Source of the DNA: Actinomyces wuliandei
GTDB lineage: Bacteria; Actinomycetota; Actinomycetes; Actinomycetales; Actinomycetaceae
NCBI RefSeq assembly: GCF_004010955.1
Contig: NZ_CP025227.1
Coordinates: forward strand, 1,798,001 to 1,862,000
Length of the DNA stretch: 64,000 nucleotides
Direction of reading: 5' to 3'
In this document: piece by piece, positions 24,079-34,321 of the stretch
Layout: the number at the start of each line of letters is the position of its first letter
How positions within the stretch are numbered: the first letter of the stretch is position 1
Notes under the pieces: model-generated
What the model was told of the DNA's origin: nothing
What the model saw: only the letters and a program-made list of their open reading frames with translations
The model's database searches: none
Position numbers and translations under genes: made by a program

Positions 24079-25215
24079 ATGCACCGCCGGAGCCGCCGCA
24101 CCCTGCCTGCCCTCCTCCTGTCCGTCTTCCTGTCCGTCGTGGTGTTTCTCGGCGTGTCCACCTACCTGCTTCCCGGGCCCGGCACTCACAGCCTCTCCGC
24201 ACCCACCACGCCCACGGCCGCTGCCAGCCCCGCCAGCACGGGCTGCGTCCCGCAGCTGACCCCGGGCACGACAACCGTGCAGGTCACCTTCTCCGGGCAG
24301 CGCTACCCCGTCCGCGTCCACCTGCCCGAGGAGTCCTCCACCCAGAAGACGGAGGACGGCACCCGCGAGGACCTCCCCGACCAGGCCACCTCGGCTGCTG
24401 GCCAGGAGAGCCCTGCGCTGGTCCTTGACCTTCACGGCTCCGACGCCAATGCCACCGCCCAGGCGCAGGTCAGCGGGCTGGACGAGGTTGCCGACGCCCA
24501 CGGCTTCGTCGTGGCCCAGCCGACCGCCGCGATCCCGCTGGACTCCGCCAACCCGCTCCCCGACGGGAACTGGGCCTGGAACGTCCCCGGTGTCCCGATG
24601 GTCGCGGGCGAGTACCCTCCTGAGGACGCCCGTGACGACGTCGCCTTCCTCGCCGCGGTGGTGGACCACCTGGTCCAGGCGGCCTGCGTGGACTCCCAGC
24701 GGGTCTATGCCACGGGCTTCTCCGGGGGCGGGCGCATGGCCAGCGCCCTGGCCTGCGCCCGGCCCGACCTGCTTGCCGCAATCGCCCCCGTGGCTGGGCT
24801 GCGCGCGGGCAGGGCCGCCTACGACGACGCCTCCCAGACCGACCCTCTGACCTGCGACCCGGCGACAGAGGTCCCCGTGCTCACCTTCCACGGCACCGAC
24901 GACTGGGTCAACCCCTACGAGGGCAGTGCCGACCCCCGCTGGGGCTACTCCGTGGACACCGCCCTGGGGCGCTGGGCGGAGCTCAACCAGTGCACGGAGC
25001 CACCCGCCCAGACCCAGGTCAGCGAGCAGGTGCTGCTCACCTCCTACGACGGCTGCCCTGGCGGCTCCGGGCGAGTGCAGGGCTACACCCTCGCCGGTGC
25101 GGGCCACACCTGGCCGGGAAGCGAGGCGGACTTTGGCGAGCTGGGAACCGTCTCCCAGGAGATCGGCGCCTCGGAGCTGATGTGGGAGTTCTTTGCCAAG
25201 CACCCCGGCCGGTAG
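24079..25215 (+). CDS. Secreted LpqC-like esterase (PHB depolymerase / feruloyl esterase family)
   Basis: A 378-residue exported alpha/beta hydrolase. A signal anchor follows a basic N-terminus (MHRRSRRTLPALLLSVFLSV). The nucleophile motif is GFSGGGRMAS (G-x-S-x-G), the oxyanion-side motif LVLDLHGSDANAT, and the acid and base are probably in LTFHGTDDWVNPY and AGAGHTWPGS. The family includes poly(3-hydroxybutyrate) depolymerases, feruloyl and acetylxylan esterases; the substrate here is unknown. The start ATG 24079 has AAAGGA 7 nt upstream; the frame further up is spurious. It is convergent with ribF. Confidence 0.85.
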   Translation: MHRRSRRTLPALLLSVFLSVVVFLGVSTYLLPGPGTHSLSAPTTPTAAASPASTGCVPQLTPGTTTVQVTFSGQRYPVRVHLPEESSTQKTEDGTREDLPDQATSAAGQESPALVLDLHGSDANATAQAQVSGLDEVADAHGFVVAQPTAAIPLDSANPLPDGNWAWNVPGVPMVAGEYPPEDARDDVAFLAAVVDHLVQAACVDSQRVYATGFSGGGRMASALACARPDLLAAIAPVAGLRAGRAAYDDASQTDPLTCDPATEVPVLTFHGTDDWVNPYEGSADPRWGYSVDTALGRWAELNQCTEPPAQTQVSEQVLLTSYDGCPGGSGRVQGYTLAGAGHTWPGSEADFGELGTVSQEIGASELMWEFFAKHPGR

Positions 25216-25273
25216 AGGCATGCGGCAGGTGCCCTCCGATAAGTACGGGGCGAGACAGGGCTAGAGTACGGGG

Positions 25274-26386
25274 CTAGGCTGTGACGTCCTGCGGGCGTAT
25301 CGGGCCGGGGGCGGGCACACCCAGGATCTGCGCGGTCCGGGAGACGTCCTGACGCATCTGGGCGAGCAGGGGCTCCAGGCCGTCAAAGGCCAGCATGGGG
25401 CGCAGGTACTCCACCAGCTCGACGCCGACCTCCTCCCCGTACAGGTCGAGGTCCCCGCGCCCCAGGACGTGAGCCTCCACGGTGCGCTGGGGAACGTCGT
25501 CAAAGGTCGGGTTGGTGCCGATGGAGACCGCTGCGGGCAGGCGCTCCACCTGGTACCTCGCCCCCGGAACCACCTGGCTGGCCGAGGTGACCTGGTCCCC
25601 TGGAGCCTGCTGGTCACCGCTGCCCGGCTCCTGGCCGTGCTTACCGTGTCGGCCGCGCACGAGCCAGCCCGCGTAGACACCGTCCGGCGGGACGACCCCT
25701 GCCGTGGCGGCGTCCAGGTTGGCGGTGGGGAAGCCCAGCTCCCGCCCGCGGCGCTGGCCGTGGACCACGGTCCCGCGCAGCCGGTGAGGGCGACCCAGGA
25801 CGTCGGCGGCCTCACGTACCCGCCCCTTCTCCAGGCAGCGCCGCACCCAGGTCGAGGACCACCGACGCCCCTCCTGAGAGCTGACCTTTCCCAGGATCTC
25901 CACCTCGACACCGACCGCACGGCCGATGCTGCGCAGGGACGAGGCGTCTCCGGCGTTGCCGCGACCAAAGCGCACGTCGTCGCCCACGACGACGACCCTG
26001 GCCCCCAGCAGGCCCAGCAGCCAGGTGCGCACGAACTCCTCCGGCTCCTGAGCAGCGAAGTCGAGGTCGTAGGCAACCACGAGGACGGCATCCAGCCTGG
26101 CCTCCTCCAGGGAGGCCAGGCGGTCCGTCAACGAGGTGATGAGCGGGAACCCCTGCTCGGGGTGGTGGACGTGACGCGGGTGGGGGTCGAAGGTCATGGC
26201 CACGGCCAGTGGCCGGTCCCGTCCCGTCTCCCCCTCTGTCTCACGAGCACGCTCCACCACGCGGTCCAGGACCGCCCGGTGACCACGGTGCACGCCGTCA
26301 AAGACGCCGACTGTCACCACACTGCCCGGCCCTGTGGCCGTGCTCAGGGACGCAGGAACCTGCTCCGCGCCGTACCAGACCTCCAC
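25274..26386 (-). CDS. ribF: Bifunctional riboflavin kinase / FAD synthetase
   Basis: About 370 residues. The N-terminal adenylyltransferase domain has VVTVGVFDGVHRGHRAVLDR (GxFDGxHxGH) and AMTFDPHPRHVHHP; the C-terminal kinase domain has RELGFPTANLD and GTNPTF. It makes FMN and then FAD in the cytoplasm. The frame extends to 26611, but the family begins around VEVWYGAEQVPAS, and GTG 26386 with AGGA upstream fits. It follows truB and the Cys-rich gene in the same direction. The kinase domain has a 30-residue Gly/Gln-rich insert (about residues 282-312). Confidence 0.94.
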   Translation of the reverse strand: MEVWYGAEQVPASLSTATGPGSVVTVGVFDGVHRGHRAVLDRVVERARETEGETGRDRPLAVAMTFDPHPRHVHHPEQGFPLITSLTDRLASLEEARLDAVLVVAYDLDFAAQEPEEFVRTWLLGLLGARVVVVGDDVRFGRGNAGDASSLRSIGRAVGVEVEILGKVSSQEGRRWSSTWVRRCLEKGRVREAADVLGRPHRLRGTVVHGQRRGRELGFPTANLDAATAGVVPPDGVYAGWLVRGRHGKHGQEPGSGDQQAPGDQVTSASQVVPGARYQVERLPAAVSIGTNPTFDDVPQRTVEAHVLGRGDLDLYGEEVGVELVEYLRPMLAFDGLEPLLAQMRQDVSRTAQILGVPAPGPIRPQDVTA

Positions 26387-26589
26387 CGCGCCCAATCCTG
26401 TTTCTCGATCCACCCGGCAGGCCGTGCAGGCCCCGCCGGTCTTGCGGGTCAAACCCTGCCACGACCAGGAGGCGTCGCGCGAGCCTGCCAGGCCCGGACC
26501 GCCTGCACGCAGCCGGGAGGGCAGAAGAGGACCAGCCACTGGCGACAGGACTCCCCCGCACGGGCTAAGTCGGTGTACCGGTGTGCCGC

Positions 26590-27009
26590 TCAGTGCCCGC
26601 CGCAGCCGCACCCGGCGTGCTGGCGCCCACCAGCCCCGGTGTGCCCACCGCAGCCGCAGCCACCTGAGGGTGCGGCGGAGACGTCACGCAGACCCAGCTG
26701 GTTGCCTGCCTTGCGCCCTGGTAGGACTCCCGCAGCCTCCCTCGCCCCCGTCGCCGGGATGCCTGCGCCCCCGTCTGCCTGCCCCAGCACGGAGACAGCT
26801 GCCTGGGCGATCGCCGCAGGGCTGCCCGGTTGCGCCGGGGCCTCCTGCCCGGGGGCGTCGGGAGCCCCAGTGCCCTCAGGTGGCTGGCCGTGCCCGCCGC
26901 ACCCGCAGCCACAGCCCCGTCGCGAGGCGCCGTCCTGCTGGCGCACGCCGGTCTCCTTCGTCTCGTCGGTCCTGGCTGCCGTACCTGCTGCCTGTGTTGT
27001 CTGTCTCAT
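26590..27009 (-). CDS. Gly/Cys-rich protein with three CGCGGH motifs
   Basis: A 139-residue protein of no family I can name. It carries RRGCGCGCGGHGQ near residue 35, GGCGCGGHTG near residue 118 and ends AGCGCGGH at the C-terminus. The stretches between are Ala/Gly/Pro/Gln-rich, with one ordered-looking segment (PAAIAQAAVSVLGQADG). The repeated Cys-Gly-Cys-Gly-Gly-His pattern suggests binding of a soft metal or an Fe-S species, or redox work; this is inference. AGGAG stands 9 nt before the ATG, and it lies between truB and ribF in the same direction, 103 bp after truB. Confidence 0.62.
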   Translation of the reverse strand: MRQTTQAAGTAARTDETKETGVRQQDGASRRGCGCGCGGHGQPPEGTGAPDAPGQEAPAQPGSPAAIAQAAVSVLGQADGGAGIPATGAREAAGVLPGRKAGNQLGLRDVSAAPSGGCGCGGHTGAGGRQHAGCGCGGH

Positions 27010-27112
27010 GGGAGCGTGCTCCTGCCTGTTCCTCGCAGTCCTGCCCGCTGCGGCCGCTCATGACGGTCCAGCGCTGCCGAGTACCGGATTGTGCCAGCAG
27101 ACGGCCTCCCGG

Positions 27113-28177
27113 TCACGCCGGGGCCAGTACCAGCACCGGACGGGCGCTGGCACCCCTGCGAGCCAGCAGCGCCACGAGGCTACCGTCCGGGTCAAGTCCC
27201 GCGACCACGTCCTGCCCCTGGGCCGTCTTGGAGGTAACGGGCCGCTCGGGGACCTGTGCCTGGTCCAGGAGCACCGCGTCCAGCGGCTGCCCGTACCCCA
27301 GTGCACGGGCCTGGGAGGTGGTCAGCCCCACCGTGGGCAGGCAGCGGCGAGCCGCCACGCCCAGGGGCAGCACCGCCAGCCCCTGCGGGTCGCCGGACGC
27401 GGCATCAGCCTCCACCTGGGCGCTCAGTCCCTCTAAGGTGACTGCCTCACCACAGTCGAAGGGTCCCACCAAGGTGCGGCGCAGCGTGGTCAGGTGCGCC
27501 CCACAGCCCAGCGCCCGGCCCAGGTCCCGGGCCAGGGCACGCACATAGGTCCCTGAGGAGCAGGAGATCTCCAGGTCGATGTCGACGACCTCGGCACACC
27601 CAGCCCGGGGCGGCGCGACCCCTCCCGGAGCCAGTGCGGGGCGTGGGACGCCGAGGAGCTTCTGCGCGTAGATGGTGACTGGGCGGGCAGCCAGCTCGAC
27701 GTCCTGGCCGGCACGCACCCGGGCGTAGGAGCGCACTCCGCCGGTCCTGATCGCCGAGACGGCGCTGGGGACCTGCATGATCTCACCGGTCAGCGAGCGC
27801 AGCGCCTCCTCCAGGCGCCCGGCAGCCAGGTCCTGGAGGCGGCACCCCGCTGATGCGGTGACCTCGCCGTCGGCGTCCTCGGTGAGCGTCTCCTGCCCCA
27901 GCCGCACGGTGGCCTCGTAGGTCTTGTCCGCACCCACCAGGTAGGTGAGGAAGCGGGTCGCGCGGCCCACCCCCAGGACGAGCAGGCCGGTCGCCATGGG
28001 GTCCAGGGTGCCCGCGTGCCCGACCCTGCGGGTGGCCGCCAGACGCCGCAGCGCCCCCACGACGTCGTGGCTGGTCACGCCCTGGGGCTTGTCCACCAGG
28101 ACGAGGCCGTCGGCCGCAGCCACCCCGGCCCGCACGACGCGCAGCCGCGGGCGGGGCGCGGCGGCACCAGCACTCAC
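27113..28177 (-). CDS. truB: tRNA pseudouridine-55 synthase
   Basis: A 354-residue TruB. The N-terminal [17 protein letters not shown] and the catalytic [23 protein letters not shown] (Asp of the TLDP motif) are clear, with [12 protein letters not shown] and [13 protein letters not shown] following. It isomerises U55 in the T-arm of tRNAs. Its start overlaps the rbfA stop by 4 bp, giving the classic rbfA-truB coupling. It is somewhat longer than typical because of a C-terminal extension. Confidence 0.97.
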   Translation of the reverse strand: MSAGAAAPRPRLRVVRAGVAAADGLVLVDKPQGVTSHDVVGALRRLAATRRVGHAGTLDPMATGLLVLGVGRATRFLTYLVGADKTYEATVRLGQETLTEDADGEVTASAGCRLQDLAAGRLEEALRSLTGEIMQVPSAVSAIRTGGVRSYARVRAGQDVELAARPVTIYAQKLLGVPRPALAPGGVAPPRAGCAEVVDIDLEISCSSGTYVRALARDLGRALGCGAHLTTLRRTLVGPFDCGEAVTLEGLSAQVEADAASGDPQGLAVLPLGVAARRCLPTVGLTTSQARALGYGQPLDAVLLDQAQVPERPVTSKTAQGQDVVAGLDPDGSLVALLARRGASARPVLVLAPA

Positions 28178-28686
28178 CGGAGCCCGTCAGGGCCGCCGGA
28201 GCCGTCACCACCACCCGGTTCCTCACGACCGCCGTCGGAGCTGTCGCCGGGAGCGTCGCCGAGACCATCAAGGTCGTCATGACGGTAGGGGTCTGCCTCC
28301 CCGGCGTAGGAGGCGCCTCGAGCGGCCTGCGATATTTGCCGGTCACGCTCGCGCGCCTGGGCCAGGGCCTCCTCCACGGTCCTGGCAGTGTCAGGCAGTG
28401 CGTCACGCTGGAAGGACAGGGCCGGAGTCAACCGGATACCCAGCGCCCTTCCCACCTCCGAGCGGATCAGTCCCCTGGCTGACTCCAGTGCCGCAGCCGA
28501 GGAGTCCTGCTCCTCCTGAGAGCCGTAGACGGTGTAGAAGACCGTCGCCTGCTGGAGGTCACCCGTCACACGGACGTCAGTGATCGTGACAAAACCGAGC
28601 CGAGGATCCTTGAGGCGGTGGAGAAGACGGGCCACGGTCTCGTGGATGCGGTCGGCGACCTTGCGGGCGCGAGCGGGGTCAGCCAT
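28174..28686 (-). CDS. rbfA: Ribosome-binding factor A
   Basis: A 170-residue Rbf[41 protein letters not shown] (KH-like core) and [14 protein letters not shown]. An acidic, Gly-rich tail of about 50 residues ([16 protein letters not shown]) follows, as is common in actinobacteria. It assists late 30S maturation. The open frame reaches 28884, but ATG 28686 has AGGAGG 7 nt upstream. infB would normally be directly upstream; two plus-strand genes now lie between. Confidence 0.95.
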   Translation of the reverse strand: MADPARARKVADRIHETVARLLHRLKDPRLGFVTITDVRVTGDLQQATVFYTVYGSQEEQDSSAAALESARGLIRSEVGRALGIRLTPALSFQRDALPDTARTVEEALAQARERDRQISQAARGASYAGEADPYRHDDLDGLGDAPGDSSDGGREEPGGGDGSGGPDGLR

Positions 28687-28928
28687 AGCGGGTCCTCCTA
28701 GGGGCGCGGGCTCCTCGTCAGGTTCTGGCGAGGAGCTGGTAGCGGGGGTGCTGGTGACGCAGGCGCCGGGGTCCGGGCAGCACAGGTCGTCGGCAGGGTG
28801 TGCGGCCACTTGCCCGTCCGGCAGCCGCCGGTCAGCCGGGACGCACCCGCCTATGCTACGCAGCCCACGGTCCGGGCAGAGCACGACCCGGGTAGAGTCA
28901 GTATCTCCCGAACGCGAACGGACCGCTC

Positions 28929-29933
28929 ATGACACCTCCTGACCGGGCTGACAGGACTCACCGGGCTGACAGGGCCGCTCGGCCCTCCGCCGGCCTTGCT
29001 CCCGTGCCCGGCGGCCAGGACGCCACGATGCGCACCGGTGCCGCCCTGGTCCTGGGGTGCTACGTCCTGTGGGGGTTCTTCCCCCTGTACTTCCGCCTGC
29101 TGTCGGCAGCAGACAGCCTGGAGGTCATCGGCAACCGGGTGGTGTGGACCCTGGCTACCTGCCTGGTGCTGACCGCAGTGCGCCGCCGCTGGCGGGTGCT
29201 GTGGTCCGTGGCCTCCACGCCCGGCCTGCTGGGCAGGCTGGCCGTCTCCGGCGCGCTGGTGAGCCTCAACTGGCTGGTCTACGTCTACGCGGTCACAACC
29301 GGGCGCACCGCCGACGCCGCCCTGGGATACTTCATCAACCCCCTGGCCACCGTGGCGCTGGCGGCCCTGGTGCTGGGCGAGCGCCTGCGCCGGGCCCAGC
29401 TCGTGGCCGTAGGCCTGGCGACGGCCGCTGTCGTGGTCCTGGTCGTGCTCCAGGGGTCGCTGCCGTGGATCTCCCTGCTCCTTGCCCTCAGCTTCAGCCT
29501 CTACGGCCTGGTCAAGAAGCAGGTCGGCACCAGGGTCGACGCCCTGACCGGGGTGGTGGTGGAGACCACGGCCATGTCTCCCCTGGCACTGGCCTACCTC
29601 GGGTGGCTGGCGGCTCACGGGAGCCTGGTCGTACAGGCCTCACCGGTCCCCCTCCCTCTGGTGGCGCTGCTGGTCGCAGCCGGGCCGGTCACGGCGCTGC
29701 CCCTGCTGCTCTTCGCCGCCGGGACCCGTCAGGTCCCCCTGTCCCTGGTGGGACTGAGCCAGTACCTCACCCCGGTCACCCAGTTCCTCCTGGCCTGGGC
29801 CGTCTTCAGGGAGGACATCTCCCCGGCCCGGTGGGCAGCCATGGTTCTGGTGTGGGCCGCTGTGGCCGTCCTGGTCACCGACACCCTGCGCCAGGTCGCC
29901 CGGAGCCCGCGCCCTCACCTCACGAACCCGTGA
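28929..29933 (+). CDS. rarD: RarD-type EamA permease
   Basis: A 334-residue permease of the RarD subfamily of the drug/metabolite transporter superfamily. It has ten predicted helices, the family start LVLGCYVLWGFFPLYFRLL, SLNWLVYVYAVTTGRT and ALGYFINPL, and the C-terminal SQYLTPVTQFLLAWAVFRED. The transported molecule is not known for most members. It is followed 42 bp later by the Mrr-like gene in the same direction; together they split infB from rbfA. Confidence 0.92.
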   Translation: MTPPDRADRTHRADRAARPSAGLAPVPGGQDATMRTGAALVLGCYVLWGFFPLYFRLLSAADSLEVIGNRVVWTLATCLVLTAVRRRWRVLWSVASTPGLLGRLAVSGALVSLNWLVYVYAVTTGRTADAALGYFINPLATVALAALVLGERLRRAQLVAVGLATAAVVVLVVLQGSLPWISLLLALSFSLYGLVKKQVGTRVDALTGVVVETTAMSPLALAYLGWLAAHGSLVVQASPVPLPLVALLVAAGPVTALPLLLFAAGTRQVPLSLVGLSQYLTPVTQFLLAWAVFREDISPARWAAMVLVWAAVAVLVTDTLRQVARSPRPHLTNP

Positions 29934-30133
29934 CAGCTGTGCAGCGTTCCGGAGAACCTCCGAGGGACCCCGGCTTTGTCCCTGCTCCTTGTCACTAGCA
30001 TCCCCGCCGTGGCCTCCCAGCAGGAGGAGCGCCGCACACCACCACCCGCCGGGAAGGGCCACCTCCGCCCCGGCACACGGGAGCACCAGCCCAGTACCGG
30101 CTGGTATCGAGTCGATCAGGACAAGGAGCACCA

Positions 30134-31160
30134 TGACCTCTGCGGCACCCTCTGCGGCGTCCCCCGCGCCGACCTTGACAGCGGCCGCCCCCACGCCCAC
30201 AGCACCCGGCCGGTGCTGACCGTGAGTCTCCTGGCTGCCCTGGTCCTCCTCAGTCTGGCCGAACTGATCGTCGCCCGGAGCAGGCCACTGGTCCAGCTCC
30301 TCCTGCGCGAGGCGGCCAGCAGGCAGTTGTCCGTCAGGCTCTCCTCCCGGTTCCGTGTCCTTCCTCTCCTGCGGCGACAGGCACCAGGTACCTTCACCCT
30401 GGCCTACCCCCGGTGGCCCTACACGGGCAGCGACGGCTCCCGGGGGCGCGAGGGAGCGGGTGACCGGGACGCGGAGCCGTGGTCAGTCCTTGAGGTCGGC
30501 AGGTGGAAGATCCTCAGCCACGACGTGTACCACCTCTACGAGCTGGTCCTGGAGGTGCGGGCCGCAGGAACCCCCGTGGCCTACTCCGACCACGAGGTCC
30601 TCACGCGGAGAGCCGCCCGCGAGCAGGTGCTCCCCCTCCAGGGACTCACAGGTCCGGCAGAAGAAGAGGTGCCCGACGCCGGTGAGAGCGGCCCTGAGGA
30701 CACGCGCAAAGGCATTGAGGCCATCGTGGCGCACTGCGACAGCAGACCCACGGCCTTCGAGTCCTTCTGCGCCGACCTCTTCCGGGCGCACGGCTACCAC
30801 GTCGCCGTCACGCCGTCCTCACGCGCGCGGGGGTTCAACCTGCGCCTGCTGCGCAACCAGCACATCTCCCTCGTCGAGTGCCTCTACGACCAGCCTGCCC
30901 CCGTTGACGTCCCTGTCGTCGAGAGGCTGCGCAGCGCCAGTGCCTACGAGCACGCCGACGCCCTGGTCGTGGTGACGACCGGCTCGTTCACCCCGGAGGC
31001 AGCTTCCCTGGCCCGGCAGGAGGGCGTCCGCCTTGTTGACGGTCAGGAGCTGGTGGCCATGTGCCGCCAGGTGTGGGGAACCTTCCTGGAGAGCACCGCC
31101 CCGACCGAGGTCGGGCCGAGGCACAACGCGGTGGCGGCCTCCCGCCCGGCGTCCGGGTAG
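30134..31160 (+). CDS. Membrane-anchored Mrr-like protein with lost nuclease residues
   Basis: A transmembrane helix (VLTVSLLAALVLLSLAELIV) is followed by about 150 residues of unknown type, then a C-terminal Mrr-type restriction-endonuclease fold: FESFCADLFRAHGYHVAVTP, then RGFNLRLLRNQHISLVECL, and TTGSFTPEAASLARQEGVRLVDG. The catalytic G-x-D and Q-x-K pattern is replaced by GFN and ECL, so cleavage is unlikely. The best start, ATG 30134 with AAGGAG, runs into a TGA at 30219 in a different frame from the rest, so a frameshift near 30210 (or a start at GTG 30213) must be assumed. It converges on infB. Confidence 0.62.
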
Positions 31161-31174
31161 GAGGCCGCCACCGC
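31128..31174. terminator. Bidirectional 15-bp hairpin between the Mrr-like gene and infB
   Basis: GCGGTGGCGGCCTCC (31128-31142) pairs perfectly with GGAGGCCGCCACCGC (31160-31174), and the loop contains a further CCCGG/CCGGG stem. It spans the last codons of the Mrr-like gene and ends 17 bp before the infB stop, well placed to stop convergent transcription. Confidence 0.72.
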
Positions 31175-31191
31175 AGCCGCGAGCACCGGGC

Positions 31192-34100
31192 TCAGGAGCG
31201 AGGCTTCTCCCGCATCTCCCAGGTCTCGATGACGTCGCCCTCGGCGATGTCCTTGAACCCCAGGTTGATACCGCACTCGTAGCCCTCACGGACCTCGGCG
31301 ACGTCATCCTTCTCCCGGCGCAGCGTCTCGATAGACAGGTCACCGTTGACGACGACACCAGCCCGCACCAGGCGTGCCTTGGCGCCACGCCTGATGGTGC
31401 CAGAGCGCACGAGGGACCCGGCGATCGAGCCGAACTTTGAGGAGCGGAAGATCTGGCGGACCTCCGCCGTGCCCAGCTCGACCTCCTCGTAGACCGGCTT
31501 GAGCATGCCCTTCATGGCGGCCTCGACGTCCTCGATCGCGTTGTAGATGACCGAGTAGAACTTCATGTCCACGCCCTCGCGGTCGGCAATCTCCGAGACA
31601 CGCTCGGCAGGGCGGACGTTGAAGCCGATGATGATCGCCGAGTCCACGGTCGCCAGGTTGACATCGTTCTGCGTAATCGCGCCCACCCCGCGGTGGATGA
31701 CGCGCAGCGCGACCTCCTCGCCGACGTCGATCTTGAGCAGGGAGTCCTCCAGGGCCTCCACGGCACCCGAGGAGTCGCCCTTGAGGATGAGGTTGAGGGT
31801 GTCAACCTTGCCCTCCTTGAGGACGTCGGAGAGGTTCTCCAGGGACACCCGCTTGCGACGCTTGGCCAGCATGGCCGCACGCTCGGCAGCCTCCCGCTTG
31901 TCCGCGATCTGACGGGCCGTGCGGTCGTCAGGAGCCACGATGAAAGAGTCGCCAGCACTGGGCACGTTGGTCAGGCCCAGGACCAGTGCCGGACGTGCGG
32001 GACCGACCTCCTCCAGGTTCTCACCGTGCTCATTGAACATGGCGCGCACGCGCCCGTAGGCACTACCCGCAACGATCGGGTCACCCACGTGGAGGGTACC
32101 GCGCTCGACCAGCACCGTGGTCACGGCGCCACGCCCCTTGTCCAGCTTGGCCTCAATGGTGACACCGCGAGCATCGCTGTCCGGGTTGGCCCGCAGGTCC
32201 AGCGCGGCGTCAGCCGTCAGCAGTACCGCCTCCAGCAACTCGTCAATGTGGAGACGCTGCTTGGCGGAGATGTCGACGAACATCGTCTCACCACCGTACT
32301 CCTCAGGCACCAGGCCGTACTCGGTGAGCTGGCCGCGGATCTTCTCCGGGTTGGCCCCCTCCTTGTCGATCTTGTTGACCGCCACCACGATCGGCACGTT
32401 CGCGGCCTGGGCGTGGTTGAGGGCCTCGACCGTCTGGGGCATGACGCCGTCGTCGGCGGCCACGACGAGGATCGCGATGTCGGTGACCTCGGCCCCCCGG
32501 GCACGCATGGCTGTGAAGGCCTCGTGACCAGGCGTGTCGATAAAGGTGATGCGACGCCTCTCCCCTGCCAGCTCGACCCCCACCTGGTAGGCACCGATCG
32601 ACTGGGTGATACCGCCGGCCTCGGCAGCCACGACGTCTGTGGAGCGGATGGCGTCCAGCAGCTTGGTCTTACCGTGGTCGACGTGCCCCATGACGGTGAC
32701 CACCGGGGGGCGCGGGAGCAGGTTGGCGTCGTCCTCGTCGGCCTCCTCAGCCTCCAGGTTGATGTCGAAGGACTCCAGCAGCTCTCGATCCTCGTCCTCC
32801 GGGGAGACGATCTGCACGTTGTAGCCCAGCTCTGCGCCCAGCAGCGCGAAGGTGTCCTCGTCCAGGGACTGGGTGGCCGTAGCCATCTCACCCAGGTGGA
32901 ACAGCACGGTGACCAGTGCGGCCGGGTTGGCGTTGATCTTCTCCGCCAGGTCGGTCAGGGTAGCGCCCTGCTTGACGCGCACCAGGGTGGAGCCGTCACC
33001 TCGGGGGACGACGACACCGCCGATCGACGGGGCGCTCTGCTGCTCGAACTCCTGTCGCTTGGCGCGCTTGGACTTGCGCCCGCGCGGGGCACCGCCGCCA
33101 CGGCCGAAGGCGCCCTGAGTGGACCCGCGTCCGCTGCGGCCACCGCGAGGACCACCGAAGCCGCCGCCCGGACGGCCTGAGCCGCCACCAGGACGCCCGC
33201 CGCCGGGGCGCCCGCCGCGGCCACCGCTACCAGAACGAGCCGGGGCACCGGGGCGCCCGATAGAGGACTGGCCTGGCATCATGCCCGGGTTGGGACGGGC
33301 GCCGCCAGAGCGCGGTGGCCCCGGACGGGCCGACGTCTGGGAACGGCCACCCCCGCCAGCCTGCTGGGGGCGTGGCCCCCCGGGACGAGGGCCGCCCTGG
33401 GGACGGTGACCTCCTGCCCCGCCCGGGCGGGGCATGCCCTGGGAGGAGGCATAGGGGTTGTTACCCGGCCGCGGGGTGCCGGAACGTCCGGAGCCCGGGC
33501 CGCCCGAACGGCCTGCCCGCCCTCCTGCCCCGCCCGGGCGGGGCATGCCCTGGGAGGAGGCATAGGGGTTGTTACCCGGCCGGGCCGGACCAGGCCGGGG
33601 ACCGGGCGTGGGCGCGCTACGTCGCGGCCCGGGCACAGGAGCCTTCTTGGCGGCCGAGGACCCCGACACCCCTGCGGCAGGGCTGTCAGTCCCGGGCCTG
33701 GCGACGTCCTGGGGCTGCGGCCCGGGACGGTCACGGTCAGCCGAGGCGGACGTCCCCGTCGGCTGGTCCTCTACCGTCCTGCTGGGCGCCTCGGATCTGG
33801 GTGAGGCGCCAGCGGGTCCCGGCTTAGGCGCGGGCCTGGGTGAGGCGCCAGCGGGTCCCGGCTTAGGCGCGGGCCTGGGTGAGGCGCCAGCGGGTCCCGG
33901 CTTAGGCGCGGGCCTGGGTGAGGCGCCAGCGGGTCCCGGCTTAGGCGCGGGCCTGGGTGAGGCGCCAGCGGGTCCGGGCCTGGGCCCGGGCTGCGGGGCC
34001 GCACCTGCCCCACGGGAGGCACTACCTCCCCGAGGAGCCGGGGTCGGCTGGTCAGTCTGCGTCGCAAAATGCTCGCGAACCCGGCGAGCGACGGGGGGCT

Positions 34101-34230
34101 CCACCGTGGAGGAGGCCGCCTTGACGAACTCTCCCTGGTCCTTGAGCCAAGCAAGGATCACCTTGGAGGTGACCCTCTTGCCAGTGGGGTCGAGCTCTTT
34201 GGCGAGCTCGTGCACGCGTGGTTTAGCCAC
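31192..34230 (-). CDS. infB: Translation initiation factor IF-2
   Basis: A 1012-residue IF-2 with an extended Pro/Gly/Arg-rich N-terminus that includes 13-residue tandem repeats ([13 protein letters not shown]). The G domain has [25 protein letters not shown] and [10 protein letters not shown]. It delivers fMet-tRNA to the 30S P site and promotes subunit joining. The start is GTG 34230 ([14 protein letters not shown]) with AGGAG 4 nt upstream. A 9-bp hairpin precedes it. Order ylxR-infB is standard. The N-terminal extension is longer than in most actinobacteria. Confidence 0.98.
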   Translation of the reverse strand: MAKPRVHELAKELDPTGKRVTSKVILAWLKDQGEFVKAASSTVEPPVARRVREHFATQTDQPTPAPRGGSASRGAGAAPQPGPRPGPAGASPRPAPKPGPAGASPRPAPKPGPAGASPRPAPKPGPAGASPRPAPKPGPAGASPRSEAPSRTVEDQPTGTSASADRDRPGPQPQDVARPGTDSPAAGVSGSSAAKKAPVPGPRRSAPTPGPRPGPARPGNNPYASSQGMPRPGGAGGRAGRSGGPGSGRSGTPRPGNNPYASSQGMPRPGGAGGHRPQGGPRPGGPRPQQAGGGGRSQTSARPGPPRSGGARPNPGMMPGQSSIGRPGAPARSGSGGRGGRPGGGRPGGGSGRPGGGFGGPRGGRSGRGSTQGAFGRGGGAPRGRKSKRAKRQEFEQQSAPSIGGVVVPRGDGSTLVRVKQGATLTDLAEKINANPAALVTVLFHLGEMATATQSLDEDTFALLGAELGYNVQIVSPEDEDRELLESFDINLEAEEADEDDANLLPRPPVVTVMGHVDHGKTKLLDAIRSTDVVAAEAGGITQSIGAYQVGVELAGERRRITFIDTPGHEAFTAMRARGAEVTDIAILVVAADDGVMPQTVEALNHAQAANVPIVVAVNKIDKEGANPEKIRGQLTEYGLVPEEYGGETMFVDISAKQRLHIDELLEAVLLTADAALDLRANPDSDARGVTIEAKLDKGRGAVTTVLVERGTLHVGDPIVAGSAYGRVRAMFNEHGENLEEVGPARPALVLGLTNVPSAGDSFIVAPDDRTARQIADKREAAERAAMLAKRRKRVSLENLSDVLKEGKVDTLNLILKGDSSGAVEALEDSLLKIDVGEEVALRVIHRGVGAITQNDVNLATVDSAIIIGFNVRPAERVSEIADREGVDMKFYSVIYNAIEDVEAAMKGMLKPVYEEVELGTAEVRQIFRSSKFGSIAGSLVRSGTIRRGAKARLVRAGVVVNGDLSIETLRREKDDVAEVREGYECGINLGFKDIAEGDVIETWEMREKPRS
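33411..33582. repeat. Two 61-bp direct repeats inside infB
   Basis: The 61 bp at 33411-33471 recur identically at 33522-33582, encoding [19 protein letters not shown] twice in the disordered IF-2 N-terminal region. The spacing keeps the reading frame (111 bp period). Identical copies suggest a recent duplication. Confidence 0.8.
33797..33980. repeat. 39-bp tandem repeat in infB (4 full copies plus a partial fifth)
   Basis: The unit beginning CTGGGTGAGGCGCCAGCGGG is repeated at 33797, 33836, 33875, 33914 and partly at 33953, encoding [13 protein letters not shown] in frame. The copies are essentially identical, so the array is probably variable in number between strains while leaving IF-2 in frame. 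It is not a CRISPR: there are no spacers. Confidence 0.9.
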
Positions 34231-34247
34231 TTTTCTCCTGTCCGGTT

Positions 34248-34270
34248 ACCCACCCCGGACAGGGGTGGGT
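34248..34270. promoter_or_regulatory. Hairpin just upstream of infB
   Basis: ACCCACCCC (34248-34256), loop GGACA, GGGGTGGGT (34262-34270). It lies 17 nt before the infB GTG and next to its Shine-Dalgarno sequence, in the 91-bp gap after ylxR. It may act as an attenuator or processing site inside the nusA-infB operon. Confidence 0.45.
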
Positions 34271-34321
34271 GCTTCTAGAGGCAGCTCATCGCCGGGTACT
34301 CATCGGGTGCCCATCAGCTTC

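Noticed and set aside
31693..33180. Long frame opposite infB
   Set aside because: Antisense shadow of IF-2.
33797..33980. Possible CRISPR-like array
   Set aside because: Repeats are contiguous 39-bp coding units without spacers and encode part of IF-2.
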